From Nissolia schottii (taxonomy: Eukaryota > Streptophyta > Magnoliopsida > Fabales > Fabaceae), in the NCBI GenBank assembly GCA_003254905.1, contig QANU01048949.1:280549-344548 (forward strand): 64,000 nt of DNA, given 5' to 3'. Made by a program: the position numbers and the translations under genes. Within the stretch, counting starts at the first letter, position 1. The number at the start of each line of letters is the position of its first letter. Shown piece after piece: positions 1 through 13,070 of the stretch. The notes under the pieces were generated by a model. It did not search any database and was not told the origin of the DNA. It worked only from the letters and a program-made list of their open reading frames with translations.

Positions 1-1504
1 AATGTCTGACGGTAAAAATAATTAATTAAATTATTATTTAATTAAATGCATAATTTAGTTTAATAAATTATTCAATTAAATAAAAAATAATTAAATTATT
101 ATTTAATTCAATAAATTATATATAAATAATATTTAATTATATAATTATTGAATTAAATAAATATTAAATTCAATAATATTTTTACTAAATATAATCAATA
201 ATTCAATAGTTATCTAATACAAAAATATGACATTCCATATAGAATATAAAAATTTAATTTAAAATTTAATTAAATAAATGTATATTTAATTCATTGATTT
301 TTTTAATTAAATGGAATGTATAACCAAATATTTATATATTTATTTTAATACATAAATAATAAATTATCCTTATAAGCAATTTAATATTAAAAATGAATTT
401 GTGCAATAATTATAAAAATTAACTTAACATAATATAACATTAAAATCATTAAACATTAACCTAAAATAATTTTTTTAAACTAAACATAATTAATTAAATT
501 AAACATTAACATAAATTAATTAAATTAAACATTAACATAAATTAATTAACTTAATATAACATAACATAGTTCATATAACATATAATCTAACAAAAATAAA
601 CCTAATTAATATAACATACATTATAACATATAATCTAACAAAATTAATATAACATATTATAAATCTAAAAAAATTAACAACCTAATTAAAACTTTGTAAA
701 AAATTAATCTATCAACCTAATGAATTTATTTTAATCTAAACAACCTAATTCACAAAATCAATCTAACAATCAAATATACTTATTTAAATCTACCAACCTA
801 ATCTAACAACCTAACATATTCTACCAAAAAAAGAAAAAAAAAACATGGATATGTGAAGGCGTATCGAGAGTGATGATGGCAGGACAGTGGTGGGGTGTGG
901 TGGGGCAGCGGCACAAAAAAAAATTCTGGGGGCAGGGAGAGGACGAGGGCGAAGGAGTTCAGGTTGTGGAGAATGAATGAGGAATGAGGGAGGGGATGGA
1001 GGCGGAAACTGTATATATAGTCTCCGTCAGGTCGCGGCCATTAATGGCGCTGCATCGTTACGAATGTTACAAACCTGGAAAAACGTGTGTCTCCTCATAT
1101 TTTGAAGTTGTTATCGTTGAAAATATCCAACATCAAGTTGTCGAACATTACAAATGTGGGGAAGAAGTGTGTCCCCTCATATTTTCAAATTGTTACCGTC
1201 AGACATATCCGATGGTAACTTGTCAAACGTTACGAACGTGAAAAAACATGTGTCTCCTCATATTTCGAAGCTGTTATTGTGAAAAATATCCAACAGTAAT
1301 TTTAAACTAATAAATACTAGTAATTTAATATTTATTTATTTATTTTACCATCAAAAATTGCTGACGGTAAAACTTTGTGCCACCACGTGTCGTTGGGCGC
1401 CAAACATTACTGTTGATTTTACCATCTAATATTTTTTTTATGGTAATCGTGGCCAAAATTGATACGGTTTGTCCTAAAAGCTGTTACTATCAATTTTCTT
1501 AGTG
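1..1504. mobile_element. Terminal part of a CACTA (En/Spm-type) DNA transposon, truncated by window edge
   Basis: The right boundary reads ...TTTTCTTAGTG at 1494-1504, so the reverse complement begins CACTAAGAAAA, the form of a CACTA terminal inverted repeat. Inside it are repeated subterminal motifs with a GACGGTAAA core in both orientations (about 7-17, 1190-1205 and 1361-1372), as CACTA elements carry for transposase binding. Bases 1-830 are extremely AT-rich with recurring TTAATTAAATTAAAC-like words; 1057-1300 holds three diverged copies of an 82-bp unit. No transposase exon is visible; it would lie off the left edge, or the element is non-autonomous. The 3-bp target duplication cannot be tested because the other end is missing. 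The class call is inference from termini and subterminal repeats. Confidence 0.6.
1057..1300. repeat. Three tandem copies of an ~82-bp unit inside the CACTA end
   Basis: The words CCTCATATTT recur at about 1093, 1175 and 1256, spaced 82 and 81 bases, each preceded by a CGTTACGAA/CATTACAAA-like block and followed by a TGTTAT/TGTTACC block. The copies are clearly diverged. An open frame across them (984-1241) follows from the repeat and is not a gene. Confidence 0.7.
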
Positions 1505-4500
1505 TTTTCTGACAATAATTCTGTCAGATTAGTAGCCAACGATAATTAACATGTTTCTAGAAGTGGTACTTGAATTGTATACATGATGCATGCCTCTTTT
1601 CAGAAATAATTGTTTCTGAAAACCAATGGGTTCGCCATTTTTCATTGCTATTAAATAAAAAAAAAAACCAATGGTTATTATTTTCATATATACATTATTA
1701 TTTAAATCTTTATTGATAGAAATGAATGCTAATTACTCGAACAATGCATTATTCTTTTTTAAATAAATAAAAAAATGCATTATTCTTTTTTTACGGTTGC
1801 TTTTTGGCGACAAAACAAATCCAAAAATGGCTAAAAATTGTGATAACAGAGGAATTAAGCCGGAAGATTTGAGGTCTGCTTCATACAACTGCTATTTAGG
1901 CAAGTCTTAGCCGCCTTGATTAGCATACAAATCGAGGTATACTATAGGATACAAACAAAAGTATAATACAATATCATACAAAAGCATGTATAACAAAACA
2001 AAAGAACAAAAAATTGATGCCACACATTCGGTCCACTTCAGCTCATCATTGATTTGCATAGCAACTTGACAGCAAATAGAGGCATAGGATCGCATTTGCA
2101 AAATTGAAGAGAAAAGCAACAAACATTATCATATCAGCATCATTTCTTTGCTAGCGGGATTGAGTGAGGAAGATCAATTTAGTGTAGATCCAAAGCAGAT
2201 ATTGTACGCCTATCACCCCAAAAAAATATACTTAAGAAATAAATTATCCATTAAAAACATCGAACAAAATTAATAAACATCTATTAGGCAACAAATTTTC
2301 TACACAATAAATTGCAGAGGGATGTATTTAAAAAATGCATAAAAATAATGGTATTAGTGGTAGCCAAACTCCCTTACTAGGTACTTCTGCTTTTCTCCAT
2401 ACCCATACCACAATGGCTAATGAAGAATAAGGAAAATCTCAACAGAACCAACAACCTGTCTTCATTAATACTCAATTAAGACATTTTTCCTGTACTTGTC
2501 CTTCATTTGCTATATACAACTCACTTTTTCTATACCTGTATCTAATTAAGTAGATTGAATTAATTAAGTAGAGAAGCAAAGGTAAGGTATAATTGTTTCA
2601 CTTACCTCTTCACAGTCAAAACACATATTAATTCAATGTATTCAGAAAGTTTCATTCTTTCAACAATTTTAACATGCAAAAAGGGCAAGAATATATTAGA
2701 GCATTACAACTTTTTCAATGTAACTGGAAAAGAGAAAAAATAAATAAATGAAAAAGCAAGCAAAGATAACAACTTCCCCAAATAGGCCTCCAAGTCTTTG
2801 TATTATTTGGGTCTCAAATAATACCACCATGACAAACTCTTTGCTTTCAAGCATAATTTCTTATAACATTCAATAAAAATCAATCTCTCTCATAGCACAT
2901 ATAAAAATTGTTTGAAATCTATGTAACTAAAAATGAGTACTTGAATTCACCACATAGCACATACCCATACCCTTAATGAGAAGAAGAATTCTAATAACAA
3001 AGAAGGATATCAGTTAAAATTTGAAATTAAAAGTTGAAATTGTACTATTATACACTTAAAGGCATTTCACCAAAAACTTGGTAGACACTATAGTAATCCT
3101 ATCCCAAACATACGCCAAGAGAAAAAAGAAAAAAAAAACCAGCAAGCTTGGTCTTCGAAATCATTAGAAGATAACACATGATAGCCACAATAGTAATATT
3201 GCATCACAATTGCATTAAGGTATTCAAGATTTAGAAGGTCTATAAAAGTCTCATTATAGTACTCCAAAGCAACGATTCTCAAGATAAAATTCCTTTCTAG
3301 TGTCTATGAATTGGAATCAATACAAAATGTCTCTAAATGCAAGTATTTAGCATCAAAACTTTCAATTAGACTTGGTGCATTGGAAGATAGGATTCAAATC
3401 ATGAATAGCCTCTCTATTTTTCTTACCCATGCATAAAATAGCCATGTGTGACCACCTTCTCATTCCACAAAGACTACAACAAACTTATATCCAAATGGAT
3501 TACTAAAGTACCTTGCCTAAGAATGGCTGCAAATCCAGTAACAACTTGTTCAACCAATCATCCTGCAGAACAAATCAACATCAACGTGAAAACAAAGATA
3601 ATAAAAACTGCGGACTATCTAGAAGCAAAGAACGGAGAAGAAGAAAAAAAGCAAAAAAAACTTCAATGGGACCATCTACAAATTTAATTATGTTAATATC
3701 TTATCCTTTTGCCTTGCATATATATATATATAGCAACCACTGCCACCGCCGACCTCATCACTGTCGGAATCATTGTCCATCCTGAAGCGCTCGTCGCAGA
3801 CCTCATTGAAAAAATGGAAATAGAAAATGCATTGGAAATAACCAGAAATAAATTTGAAGACCATAAAAGGCTAGATTAAAGTTGAATTTTCAAGCTAGAC
3901 CATTTTTTAAACCTAAACACAGTAGCTCTAAAACTCAAATCAACACCATAACCCAAATCAAACTCTCATTCATTGCAAACCATTGCTGTTGGCATATCCT
4001 TGCCGCGAGAAGGAAAAAAAAATGAAAGCAGAGCCACACTTACTTTAAAAAATAAATAGCCTCGCACATGCTCTGCAGTTGTCGTCGACATCACTCTGCT
4101 ACTATGTGCCTACTCCATCGTCCCTACAATCGTCCGGTTGCAATCGCGTTCCAGTGCCCAGGAGTCATGCTCCATTGCCAAGCTCCACTGTTGCTTTCAT
4201 CTTAGGCTATGCCAACTGCGCCGCTGAACCCTGATTACATCATCTACCACCACGAATCAAAGAAGAAGAATAAGAAGTAGGAGAAGCGGCGGAAGAAGAA
4301 GCTTTGCAGATCTTTTTTTTTTTTTTTGGTAAAGAGCTTGCACAAAACATGAGAAAGGGGAAAAAAATTAGAAAACATAAAAGAGATAGAAATGAGAAAA
4401 AACTTAAAAAGGAACAGAGTAGTCAAAGTTTTTCTTGAAAGCCTTTATGTCAGTCTTAGTATATGAAATGAATTTATGATATACATTGAAAAATAAAAGA

Positions 4501-4960
4501 AAGATGTATAAAAAAAGAAAATGGGAGAATGAATTGATTGTTCATATTGGAATGAAGATAAATGAAATTGTTAATTTTAAAATCAGAATTGAGTTAATCT
4601 CATCCGTAAATCAATAATCATTAGTTCATTACTCTAATCCAATGACAGGAAATGACTTAACTTTAGAAAGGTCCTAAGCATGCCATGTCATCATCATTCT
4701 GGCTAAAATTACTTAGCTATTAGAATATTTATAGGAAATGATTAGAAATTCAAATTCAAAGGCAAATAACGTTGAAGTGTTTGACTGTGCTTAGTAGTAA
4801 ATTACAAAACAAATACTGCTCGCAGCATGAATGCATCTTGCCTGGAACGCCATTTGCAAAACTGAACCTGGACGCTTGTGCAGTTAGGTTCACGGGAAAA
4901 TGTCGCAATTACGACTAGATTCATTCTCAACCGTTCCCATAAGTCAAGCTGTAATCAAGA
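1505..4960. other. Intergenic region, no gene recognised
   Basis: AT-rich sequence between the CACTA end and the DUF506 promoter. Open frames here are short, do not resemble families I know and lack plausible splice partners. A slightly GC-richer patch with short CCACCGCC-like words lies at about 3735-4250, but I found no coherent protein in it. Confidence 0.5.
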
Positions 4961-4972
4961 GATTTATTTATG

Positions 4973-4980
4973 TATAAATA
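4973..4980 (+). promoter_or_regulatory. TATA box of the DUF506 gene
   Basis: A canonical TATAAATA lies 269 bases before the chosen start codon. This predicts transcription starting around 5005 and a leader of about 240 bases. Inferred from sequence and position only. Confidence 0.5.
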
Positions 4981-5248
4981 CGACGCCGGTTCCCTTCTTG
5001 TCACTGTGACTCCATCTTCCTGTCATCTCTCCCCCTTACCTTTATGTGAACACCATTTGGCCATTTGAACGACATCGCAGCGCATACCCCGGCCCCACCA
5101 TTCATTTATTTGTAAACATGTATATATGCACCTTCACAACATTCCGAAAACCTTACCCCTAATTCCTCTCCTCTTTTGTTTATGCAATTGAGCTCTTCCT
5201 TAATTCTCTTTCAGGAGATCGAATTAACGCTTGGATTTATATATATAA

Positions 5249-6570
5249 ATGGCGAGGATTCCGGTGAGGTTTGAGAGGGTAGCGGCGGCCTTTGACGCTG
5301 ACGTCGCGCGCGTGAGGCTCTGCGAGAGCAGCGGGAGCGAGCACTCGCCGGATAGCGCGGCTGATTTATCAGAGCTCGTGAAGTCGTTCATGGAGAGAGA
5401 GGGAGAAGACGGTGGTGCCGCTGTTCGCCACAGCAAAGATCGTGGGATTGGAGAAGAAGAAGGAGAAGAAGACGTGGAGAATCTGGAGAAGAGGGAGATG
5501 CTGCAGGGATTATTTGATGATGCTGATGATAAAGATGACCGGAGCGCCAAGGAAAAGATTAGGAGAGAAGCTGAAGTACTCGCTGCATGCAGTGCCGATT
5601 CCTCGCCGCCAGGATTCAAACGCCGGTTGATGTCTTACTTGCAGGAGAGAGGTTTTGATGCTGGTTAGTAATTTAAGATATTGCGTCCATTCACGTGTTA
5701 TGTAACATTGAATTGAATTTTAATAAAATATGATTTTGATGCTGATTAATAATTTAAGATACTGCATCTATTCATGTACTATGTAGCATTAAATTAAATC
5801 TTAATAGTATATAAGTTGCATAAAAATTCCATTTAATTATAAATAGCATATCGTAAATTGTAGATGAATCTAAATAATAAAACTCTTAATCTAATTTGTT
5901 TGTTACCGATCAATGTCTTCATATTTGATTTATTTTTAATCGTTTTTCTATGCAAAGCTAAATGCCAAAGTTAACTCGATTCATTCCGGCACATTTTTAA
6001 TTGAAAGCATTTTGATATATTTTTTACCTTGTATGCGCAGGGCTTTGTAAATCTAAGTGGGAGAAAAATAAAAGATTCCCAGCTGGTGACTATGAATACG
6101 TGGATGTGAATTTTGCTGGAAAGCGCTACATCGTTGAAGCTTCTCTTGCTGCAGAGTTTGAAATAGCTCGCCCCACGAATCAATACTCTTCCATGCTAGA
6201 TGTTTTCCCTACGGTGTTTGTGGGTAAAGTGGAAGAGCTCAAGAGGGTCGTGAGGCTGATGTGCACTGCTATTAAGGACTCCATGAAAAGCGTGGACCTG
6301 CATATACCTCCATGGAGGCGAAATGGCTACATGCAAGCCAAGTGGTTTAGTTCTTACAGGCGAACAACTAATGAGGTTGCAACCAAAGATGTGTCACAAT
6401 ATCCTTTGGCTCTGGACGCTTTTTCTGTTCGAAGGTCCATTGGATTTGAAGCACGGCCTGTGAATTCGTACAACTGCAGGGATGATTATAGGAGGAAAAA
6501 CGCTTTCAGAATTGGCCATTTGACCGCTGCATTTGGTGCTGATAGATTTGGGGTACAAATGCAATTATAG
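5249..6570 (+). CDS. DUF506 family protein (PD-(D/E)XK nuclease-like fold), two exons
   Basis: Exons 5249-5663 and 6041-6570 join in phase (Gly split G/GG) to give 314 residues. The intron has GT at 5664 and ends GCAG at 6040. Family marks in order are: an N-terminal ERVAAAFDADVARVRLCESSGSE block; the SELVKSFME helix; an acidic linker; GFDAGLCKSKWE exactly across the splice junction; EYVDV...RYIVEASL...EFEIARPTNQY; FPTVFVG; LMCTAIKDSMKS; and PPWRRNGYMQAKW. DUF506 (Pfam PDDEXK_6) belongs to the PD-(D/E)XK superfamily, but no activity is established for plant members; several are stress- or hormone-responsive. The nearest Arabidopsis relatives are probably At1g62420/At1g12030, from memory and from the neighbours. 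The chosen ATG is the first in frame and follows a plausible TATA and leader. No breaks seen. Confidence 0.93.
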
Positions 6571-8560
6571 TCATATGATAGTTGATGCTACATATGTTCA
6601 TAGAAGTGTTTTGTTTTAGTGATTGGTGTTCTTTAGTGATTTTGTCAAGTGCCTTATTGCTCGGGCCAGAAGAAGATTTGTCTGGTGCATACCTCTGGCG
6701 AAATTTTTGCCTATTGAGTTGGACAAAGGATGATTGGTAGTTTTTTTTGTTTACTGGAGATGATAACAATTATTGTGAACATCACTGTAAAGTATATATA
6801 ATTGGTTGTTATCTAATGTTAATACTCTGCAAATGAAGTGGCAATTAAATTGATAGAGCCTTGGAATATGCATAGCTGCATGCAGCACACAAACAAATCT
6901 GGTTGGTAGAGTTGTTGAAATTGATGTTTCTGAATTACAACTAATAGAAATTATTCGTCAATGGACAATTATACATGAATTAAAAGACAAAACTGTTATA
7001 TAGATTTTCTGTGATCTTTAACAAGAAGACAAAGTTGAAATAAATTAAATTAATAAAATTATCATTAAAATTACATTGTCTTAATTTAAACATTTATAAA
7101 ATAATAATGGAATGAATATTTTTAAAAAATTAGGAGAAATTGGGAGGAATTATTTTATTATTTAATATTTTTCACAAAATTTATTTTATTATTTAATATT
7201 TTCATGAAATTTATTTTAGTTGAATACGAAAATTAAAATGTTAAAGCACTCATGATATGAAAAGAAATGTTTTGTGTGCAACTCTTCCTAATAAGCGTTT
7301 CTTTTCATTTTTTTTATTCTTTATTTTTTTTTCTCTTCTTCACTAATCTCCCATAATTTTTTTCATCTTCATCTTATTCTTTATGAATCTAAGTTTTCAT
7401 TTTTGTTTCCATCATATTCGTTGTTTTTGTTTTTCAAATGTTTGTGCATATATTTAAGAAAGTTTGTACATGTTCATTCAAAAGTTTGTGTATGTGAATA
7501 CAAAAATTTTATTCTTCATTTCGTTTCCATCATATTTTTTATTTCTAGTTGTTGAAAAGTTTATGTACATCAATTCAAAAGTTTATGCACATCAATTCAA
7601 AAGTTTGTGCATATGCTTTAAAATGTTTATGCATGGTAAATAGTAAGTCTAAAAGCTTAAAGTGTGAGTGAGGAGATGGAAAGAAATAACTTTTTTATAT
7701 TTAATACGTCACATACTTGGTTTGATTTGATTTCGTATTTGAAAAAGTTTGTGCATGTATGTAGAAAAAAGTTGTACATGTATATGCAATAGTTTGTGCA
7801 CTCGGTGTCATTGTTTAAACCATGGGTTGACAACTTTTGAGTTGTACTCCTAACATTACTTATATGAAAATATGAGAGAATGAGAAATTAAATAAATAAG
7901 GGTATTTTTTTTCATTTTTAAGTAAGTAACAGTCACAAATATTTTAAAACAAAAGGCTTAGATTTATTAGATATTGAGAATATGTATTTGGATTTGTTGT
8001 TTCTTAGAATAACTTATCGCATGTTTTATTTTTCTTTTGTGGTTGTTTAGGTCCCCTTATGGTTGTGTTGATTTATTTTGTGGTTGTTTCTTTTGTAGTG
8101 TGTTACAAATAATAAAGATGATCAAATCTAAGACTAAAAGAGATGTATGCATTCTTTAAACACTAAACATTTTCTGCACATTGATAGTATTCAGACTTGA
8201 AGATGTAGAATTTTTTTTTTATTCTTATTTATATTAGATCAGATTTATTTTTTTAATTTGTGAGTGTTATTAGATTTTTCTATGAATAAAATTATGTTTA
8301 TGGTAAAAAAAATGGTATTGAATTTGCAGACATTAAAGTTAAATTATATAAGTTAAACATATATTATTATACATAATCTAAATTATACTATTTTATATTA
8401 AATTGTAATTTAATATTATACAATTTATAAATATTTTTGGTCTATACACATAAATATATATTTTGACGAGATTTTTTGGTCAATATATTTATTAATAAAA
8501 CAACGCAAAGTCAAGTTTAATTGTACCCAACCTAAGCTCCATTCCCAACCCCAATATACA
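6571..8560. other. Intergenic region with degenerate ~24-bp repeats
   Basis: No gene is recognised. Between about 7435 and 7800 the words TCAAAAGTTTGTGCAT and TCAAAAGTTTATGCAC recur many times, best seen at 7550-7640 where a unit of about 24 bases is tandem. The rest is AT-rich, with TTTATTTTATTATTTAATATTTT repeated once near 7145-7205. Confidence 0.55.
7550..7640. repeat. Short tandem repeat, ~24-bp period
   Basis: Three adjacent copies of CATCAATTCAAAAGTTTATG-like sequence, with related scattered copies at 7435-7500 and 7745-7800. The function, if any, is unknown; it is most likely relic or slippage-generated satellite-like DNA. Confidence 0.6.
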
Positions 8561-8569
8561 ACCAGACCA

Positions 8570-8728
8570 TATTCCCCTCATTTCACGCCACGCCTCCCCT
8601 CGCCTCAGGCCATCGTTCGCTCTCACCTCTCAGCCTCGTCGCCTCTCTGTACACTCGTCATTCTCTCCGCATCCACGGCGGCCACCGCCTCTCTCCGGTT
8701 ATTCTGCGAAGGTCTGCCATTCTTTTCA
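8570..8728 (+). other. MED11: Probable 5' untranslated exon of MED11
   Basis: This is a sharp rise in C content and CT-rich words after AT-rich DNA, followed by a good donor (GTAAGC at 8729). The next acceptor, 1.2 kb downstream at 9951-9952, leads straight into a short leader and the MED11 ATG. A leader intron is common in plant genes; exact ends are not determined. Confidence 0.45.
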
Positions 8729-9985
8729 GTAAGCTCCCTCCTCCTCCCCTTTCACCTCATCAGCAATCATAGCGGAGTTTCATACATCTACGTCCGAACC
8801 AGTCTTCTATTTGACCGATTAACAAAATTTCAATAAACGAGAGTTACAAGTTTATGGTTAGCCTAGGGTTACAATTTTATGTCTTTGCAACCGAAAGAAG
8901 AAACTTAATTTTTAAGATGAGTTGTTAATTTGTATTTGATCTTTTGAGATGCGACTGAGATGCCATGAATCCCACATATTGTAGAAGTACTTGGTAATTG
9001 ATATCTGTGGCAAGTGCCGAATATGTATATCTGAAATGTACTTTACTCTCTACAGTTCCTACTTGATGTATGATACTGTCTAAATCACAGAACTAGGGTT
9101 GCTACTTTGATCACGACTCTTACCTGTTTGTTAAAATGCTTCAACTGAGGCATTAAGCACAGACCACTGTGAGTCTGTGATCATAGGACGTGTTAAGCAA
9201 CAAGGATTTCACATTGTGTTTGGAATGTTTAAAAGTAACCTAACTTGTGAGTCTAAAGCAAGAAAAATATTTGTGTTATCCTTCTTGTTCTCTATCTTAA
9301 GTTGATATGTACAATGACATTCTGATTTCTACTAAATGCAGTAATCCTGATTTTTTAGCAATAGATGAAACCATTACACTATGAAAATCAGGTCGGGGCA
9401 GATATTGACGGCAGGTTTGATTATGAGGCAAAAAATAAATACCTGTTCGGGAATGGGGCAATATGCAAGTAAATGGGATCGGGATGGGTAATGAAAAATC
9501 TGCACCGATCTGCCCGTTTGACATCCTTATACCAACTACTGGCTAGAAATACAAAACTCTTCAATTTAACTCTTACTTTTTGTACTGCATATTTTCATGA
9601 ACTGGTTCATAAATGAATTAGACTTTTTTCAAGAGGCTATGTACTTGAATTTATATGGCTGTTGTGTTTAGATATTATGATGTTGGTTTAAATTATATGA
9701 TATTGTTATGTTTACACTCGATGAGTTGGTACCTGTTTAGAAGGGTGCAGGGCTAGGTTGGGTTGGCCAAACTCACCCCTACCCGTCCCATTGTCATACT
9801 TGCTCTGCACCCTAACTCTCTTGGCTGCTGCCAATTTATGTGATTTAAGCTATGAAAATGTGAATAGTGAGTGCATTTGATGCTTATCAATTTTTGCTAT
9901 TTCTGTTTTTTTATTTTTTTATTTACTTATTATTATTATTATTATTATTCAGGCTTAAAGTACAGAACAGGAGGAAGTAAGATTC

Positions 9986-11225
9986 ATGGATTCACAGGGC
10001 CAGACAACTTCTTTGCAGCGACTTCAGAATGTGGAAAAGGTAATATTTAAAATTGAAAGCATTTTGAAGTATAGTCGGATGACAGAGCTTCACAGGTTCT
10101 TTTTATTGATAATTTTTTCCGGTCATTTGTAGAGAATTGTCAAGGTTTTGGAGCTTGCAGGAGGAGTCATGGATGAGCTTGCAAGCCCTGTTGGTCCTAG
10201 GAAAGACGTGGTCCAAAACCACTGCCTTGAATTCATGCAATTAATCAAGGTCCTTGTCTCTTAGAAATTCATTTTTAGTTTTGTCTACACATTTTTGAGG
10301 GGCAGTATGTGTTCAAGTCCATAAAAGAACACACACTAACAAAACTACTACACTAGTATGACTACATATTGAAGTGTTTCCATTTCAATAATTAATTTTA
10401 TAGAAAGACGTTCACCAAGCATTGCGTAACAACAATTTTTTTTTATAAGGATTAAAATTTTTGGAATTTACTCTATTCTTGTTCTAACACAACCTACATT
10501 ACTTGCAAACCAACATTTCTCATTCCTAGAATCAGAACTCTGAATCTGTGATTTCCCTATTCATAGACATCCTAAATCCCATCTTTCCAAACTTAAAGTC
10601 AACAACAATAAGATTTGACTACTAGTACTTTAAAGCGACTTCAACTGCTTATCACTTATCACACCTCTGGCCCTTTTCACTTATTTTGGGGATATTCAGT
10701 ATTTGTTAACTTATGAGAAAGACCATCTCTCTTGATCTATTGCTTTCTAGGAAAGGCATGAAAGGAATTGATGTAGGGTGGGAAATATAAAGGGAACAAT
10801 ATCAGGTACATTCAAACGTAGGATAAATGGTGAACCATGAGCAAGTTATTTATTAGGATTAAATGGTGACCATGAAGCTGTGAATTTCTATATATAAATC
10901 GTGAACACATCAGCAGAATCTTAGTTCTTGTTTTGGTTCATCATTGTGGATTTGATTTTCAAGACTTTTAAATTATGTGCTTAATTTTCTTAAGAGTTGG
11001 AGTGCTGTAATTTTGGTAAGCTCTTTAATTGTTCTATTGATCTTGTAGGACATCCAAGTGGCCTTGCGTGATGAAATCAAAAGTGCTTGTGAGTATCGTC
11101 CATTTGAGAAGTGTGACTACAGCTCGAGAATAGCCAATGAGATTTGCTACAAGAAAGCAGAATTTGTCATGTCGCAGTTGGACGCAATGAAACAGACTAT
11201 AGATGATTATCATGCAGCAATCTGA
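9986..11225 (+). CDS. MED11: Mediator of RNA polymerase II transcription subunit 11
   Basis: Exons 9986-10039, 10133-10249 and 11049-11225 are all phase 0 and give 115 residues, the usual length of plant MED11. The protein starts MDSQGQTTSLQRLQNVEKRI and continues with the helical VKVLELAGGVMDELASP block, a conserved GPRKDVVQNHC stretch, then FMQLIKDIQVALRDEI and a C-terminal helix ending DDYHAAI. MED11 pairs with MED22 in the Mediator head module, which links transcription factors to RNA polymerase II in the nucleus. A 5' non-coding exon probably lies at about 8570-8728 (GC-rich, pyrimidine-rich, donor CA/GTAAGCT), with a 1.2-kb leader intron ending TTCAG at 9952. That leader intron contains relic repeat sequence. 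Arabidopsis MED11 is, from memory, At3g01435. Confidence 0.9.
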
Positions 11226-12197
11226 AAATGACATGTTTCTAGATCCCACAAAAGTCTGGGTTTAGTACTTGTTTAAGATTAGTTGGGGCCTATTATGATG
11301 TTAATGGCTATGGTTTCTACTGTTTGAATCTATATTCATTCCTGCTGCTCAGTTCTAATGAGGTCGGAAATTGTTGAATTGTGATATATGCGGACATTAC
11401 ACTATGATAATTTGCTATGGTATTCAATAGAAGGTTAACAGATGCTATTAGAAATTCATTTATACTGTGAGCCGTCTTATTTTTCTTTTAACTCTATACG
11501 GTACAAAATAACGTTTGGTTGTTGGTTCTCTTCATTTGAATTAGCTTAGGACTACATACTGTACGTCTTTCAATTTGGACAATTGTAAAGTTCGAGGCAG
11601 GAAAAAAAAATGTTGTTGGTGTTGGATGTGATTTTAAGGTGAAAGTCTAAGTTTTCAGTAACTCAATTATTTATCCAATGATCTCGTGTCCATTATCGAT
11701 AATGACATTTGTTCTACTTGCAGGCTTATCCTGGTCTAATGGTTTTGGCCACTCAATAAGCAGTGAGGAACTGCGGCATGCAACCCTACAGAGTTCTTTC
11801 TAGTCCGTGGCTATTTTAGCCTGGATCTCATCCATTAAGGCAACTCAATAATTTGAGCTCTTGGACCCCTTATGTGGACCTTCTCATCAGTTGCTCTGTT
11901 TGGATTCGATTCTTGTCAATGTTTTACTGGAATACAAATGTTCATGCTTGGGTACATTGGCTCATTTCATATCTTTGTCGGATTTACTGTTAGCTTTTCT
12001 TTCCTCTCTCTCACACTCGCACTGAAAATTCACCGTACCAAGGCCCTTTTTTCGCCTTAGGATATGGAATTAATAAATAACTTTAAGCTGAAGATTTCTG
12101 CTTTTAACTTAATTATTATTTTGTGAAATCATAGGTAATAATGATGCGAATCATGATTATGAATTTATGATGATGGGTAATCTTCGAGTTGAAATTA

Positions 12198-12251
12198 GCC
12201 TAAATGAAAGGCACTGAGGAGCTTGCCTAAATGAAAGGCACTGAGGAGCTT
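12198..12251. repeat. Perfect 27-bp tandem duplication
   Basis: GCCTAAATGAAAGGCACTGA followed by GGAGCTT occurs twice back to back (12198-12224 and 12225-12251) without a mismatch. This suggests a recent slippage or repair event. Confidence 0.9.
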
Positions 12252-12789
12252 TCTGACATCTTAGGATCACTGTAGGATCACTGAGGGTAATCACCGTAAA
12301 ACACGTGATGCCATGTGGTAAAAATAGTAAAAATGTCAGTAATGTGGTTCTCTAATGCCTTTTTCCTATTTGAGCTCTAGAAATGACCCTACATAGAAAA
12401 AGCTTATAGAATGCTTTACTCACTACATACGGTGGCAAAATGACATTTCCCTCCATTAGCAACTAGAGGAGTATAGCATATTTTTTTGCATCTCCTTTCA
12501 AGTGGGACCAATTGCTCTACCAATTATATCGTTAGTGGTTGGACCAAACTAACTTAGAAGTCCCCAGAATCTAGTTTTACTGAAAAAGTTGACTTGAACA
12601 CACTATAATATGAAACCCATTGGAATTTGGAACTCAATCATCCTCCAGCCAAGATTTGCAATATAAGGGATATGTTATCCAGCGCATTAACAAAACCAGA
12701 GTGCCCAATTTTAACAATACACTGTCCAATATTGGTGAGTTCAGCATGCATAACCTAATTACCCTTTTTGTTACCGTCCCACATTTGCG

Positions 12790-13070
12790 GGTTTCAATGT
12801 TGTATCCAATAACATCAAGGTTTTTAAATTGCATGTTACATCGCATGATGCGGCTCCAATATTGTACTTGTGGTCACGGCCACAATTGCATCACACTACA
12901 ATGTAGTTTGATTTCCGTAGTCACAAAAATCGATTGCAACGTAAACATGATATCGCTGCATTGGAGCCGCGTTAGACATGTAAGGGACCACATTAGGCCG
13001 CCGCAATAGAATCCATCAAACATACAAAAATTTCACGTCACACAACTGCGACTGCATTTGCGGCCGCGGT
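12790..13070. repeat. Degenerate palindromic element (MITE-like relic)
   Basis: GCGGCTCCAAT at 12850-12860 is matched by its exact reverse complement ATTGGAGCCGC at 12960-12970. Around these lie CG-containing words (GCATGATGCGG, GTCACGGCCACAATTGC, GGCCGCGGTC) that stand out from the AT-rich neighbourhood. This fits an old foldback or MITE sequence; no clear terminal repeat or target duplication could be fixed. Confidence 0.4.

Noticed and set aside
984-1241. 85-residue frame on the plus strand
   Set aside because: It lies across the 82-bp repeats of the CACTA end and reads the repeat in one frame; no domain or gene context.
5224-5619. 131-residue minus-strand frame
   Set aside because: Antisense shadow of DUF506 exon 1, Ser/Ala-rich only because it mirrors the GC-rich sense codons.
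12620-13009. 129-residue plus-strand frame
   Set aside because: It runs through the palindromic relic at 12790-13070 and has no domain or gene structure.
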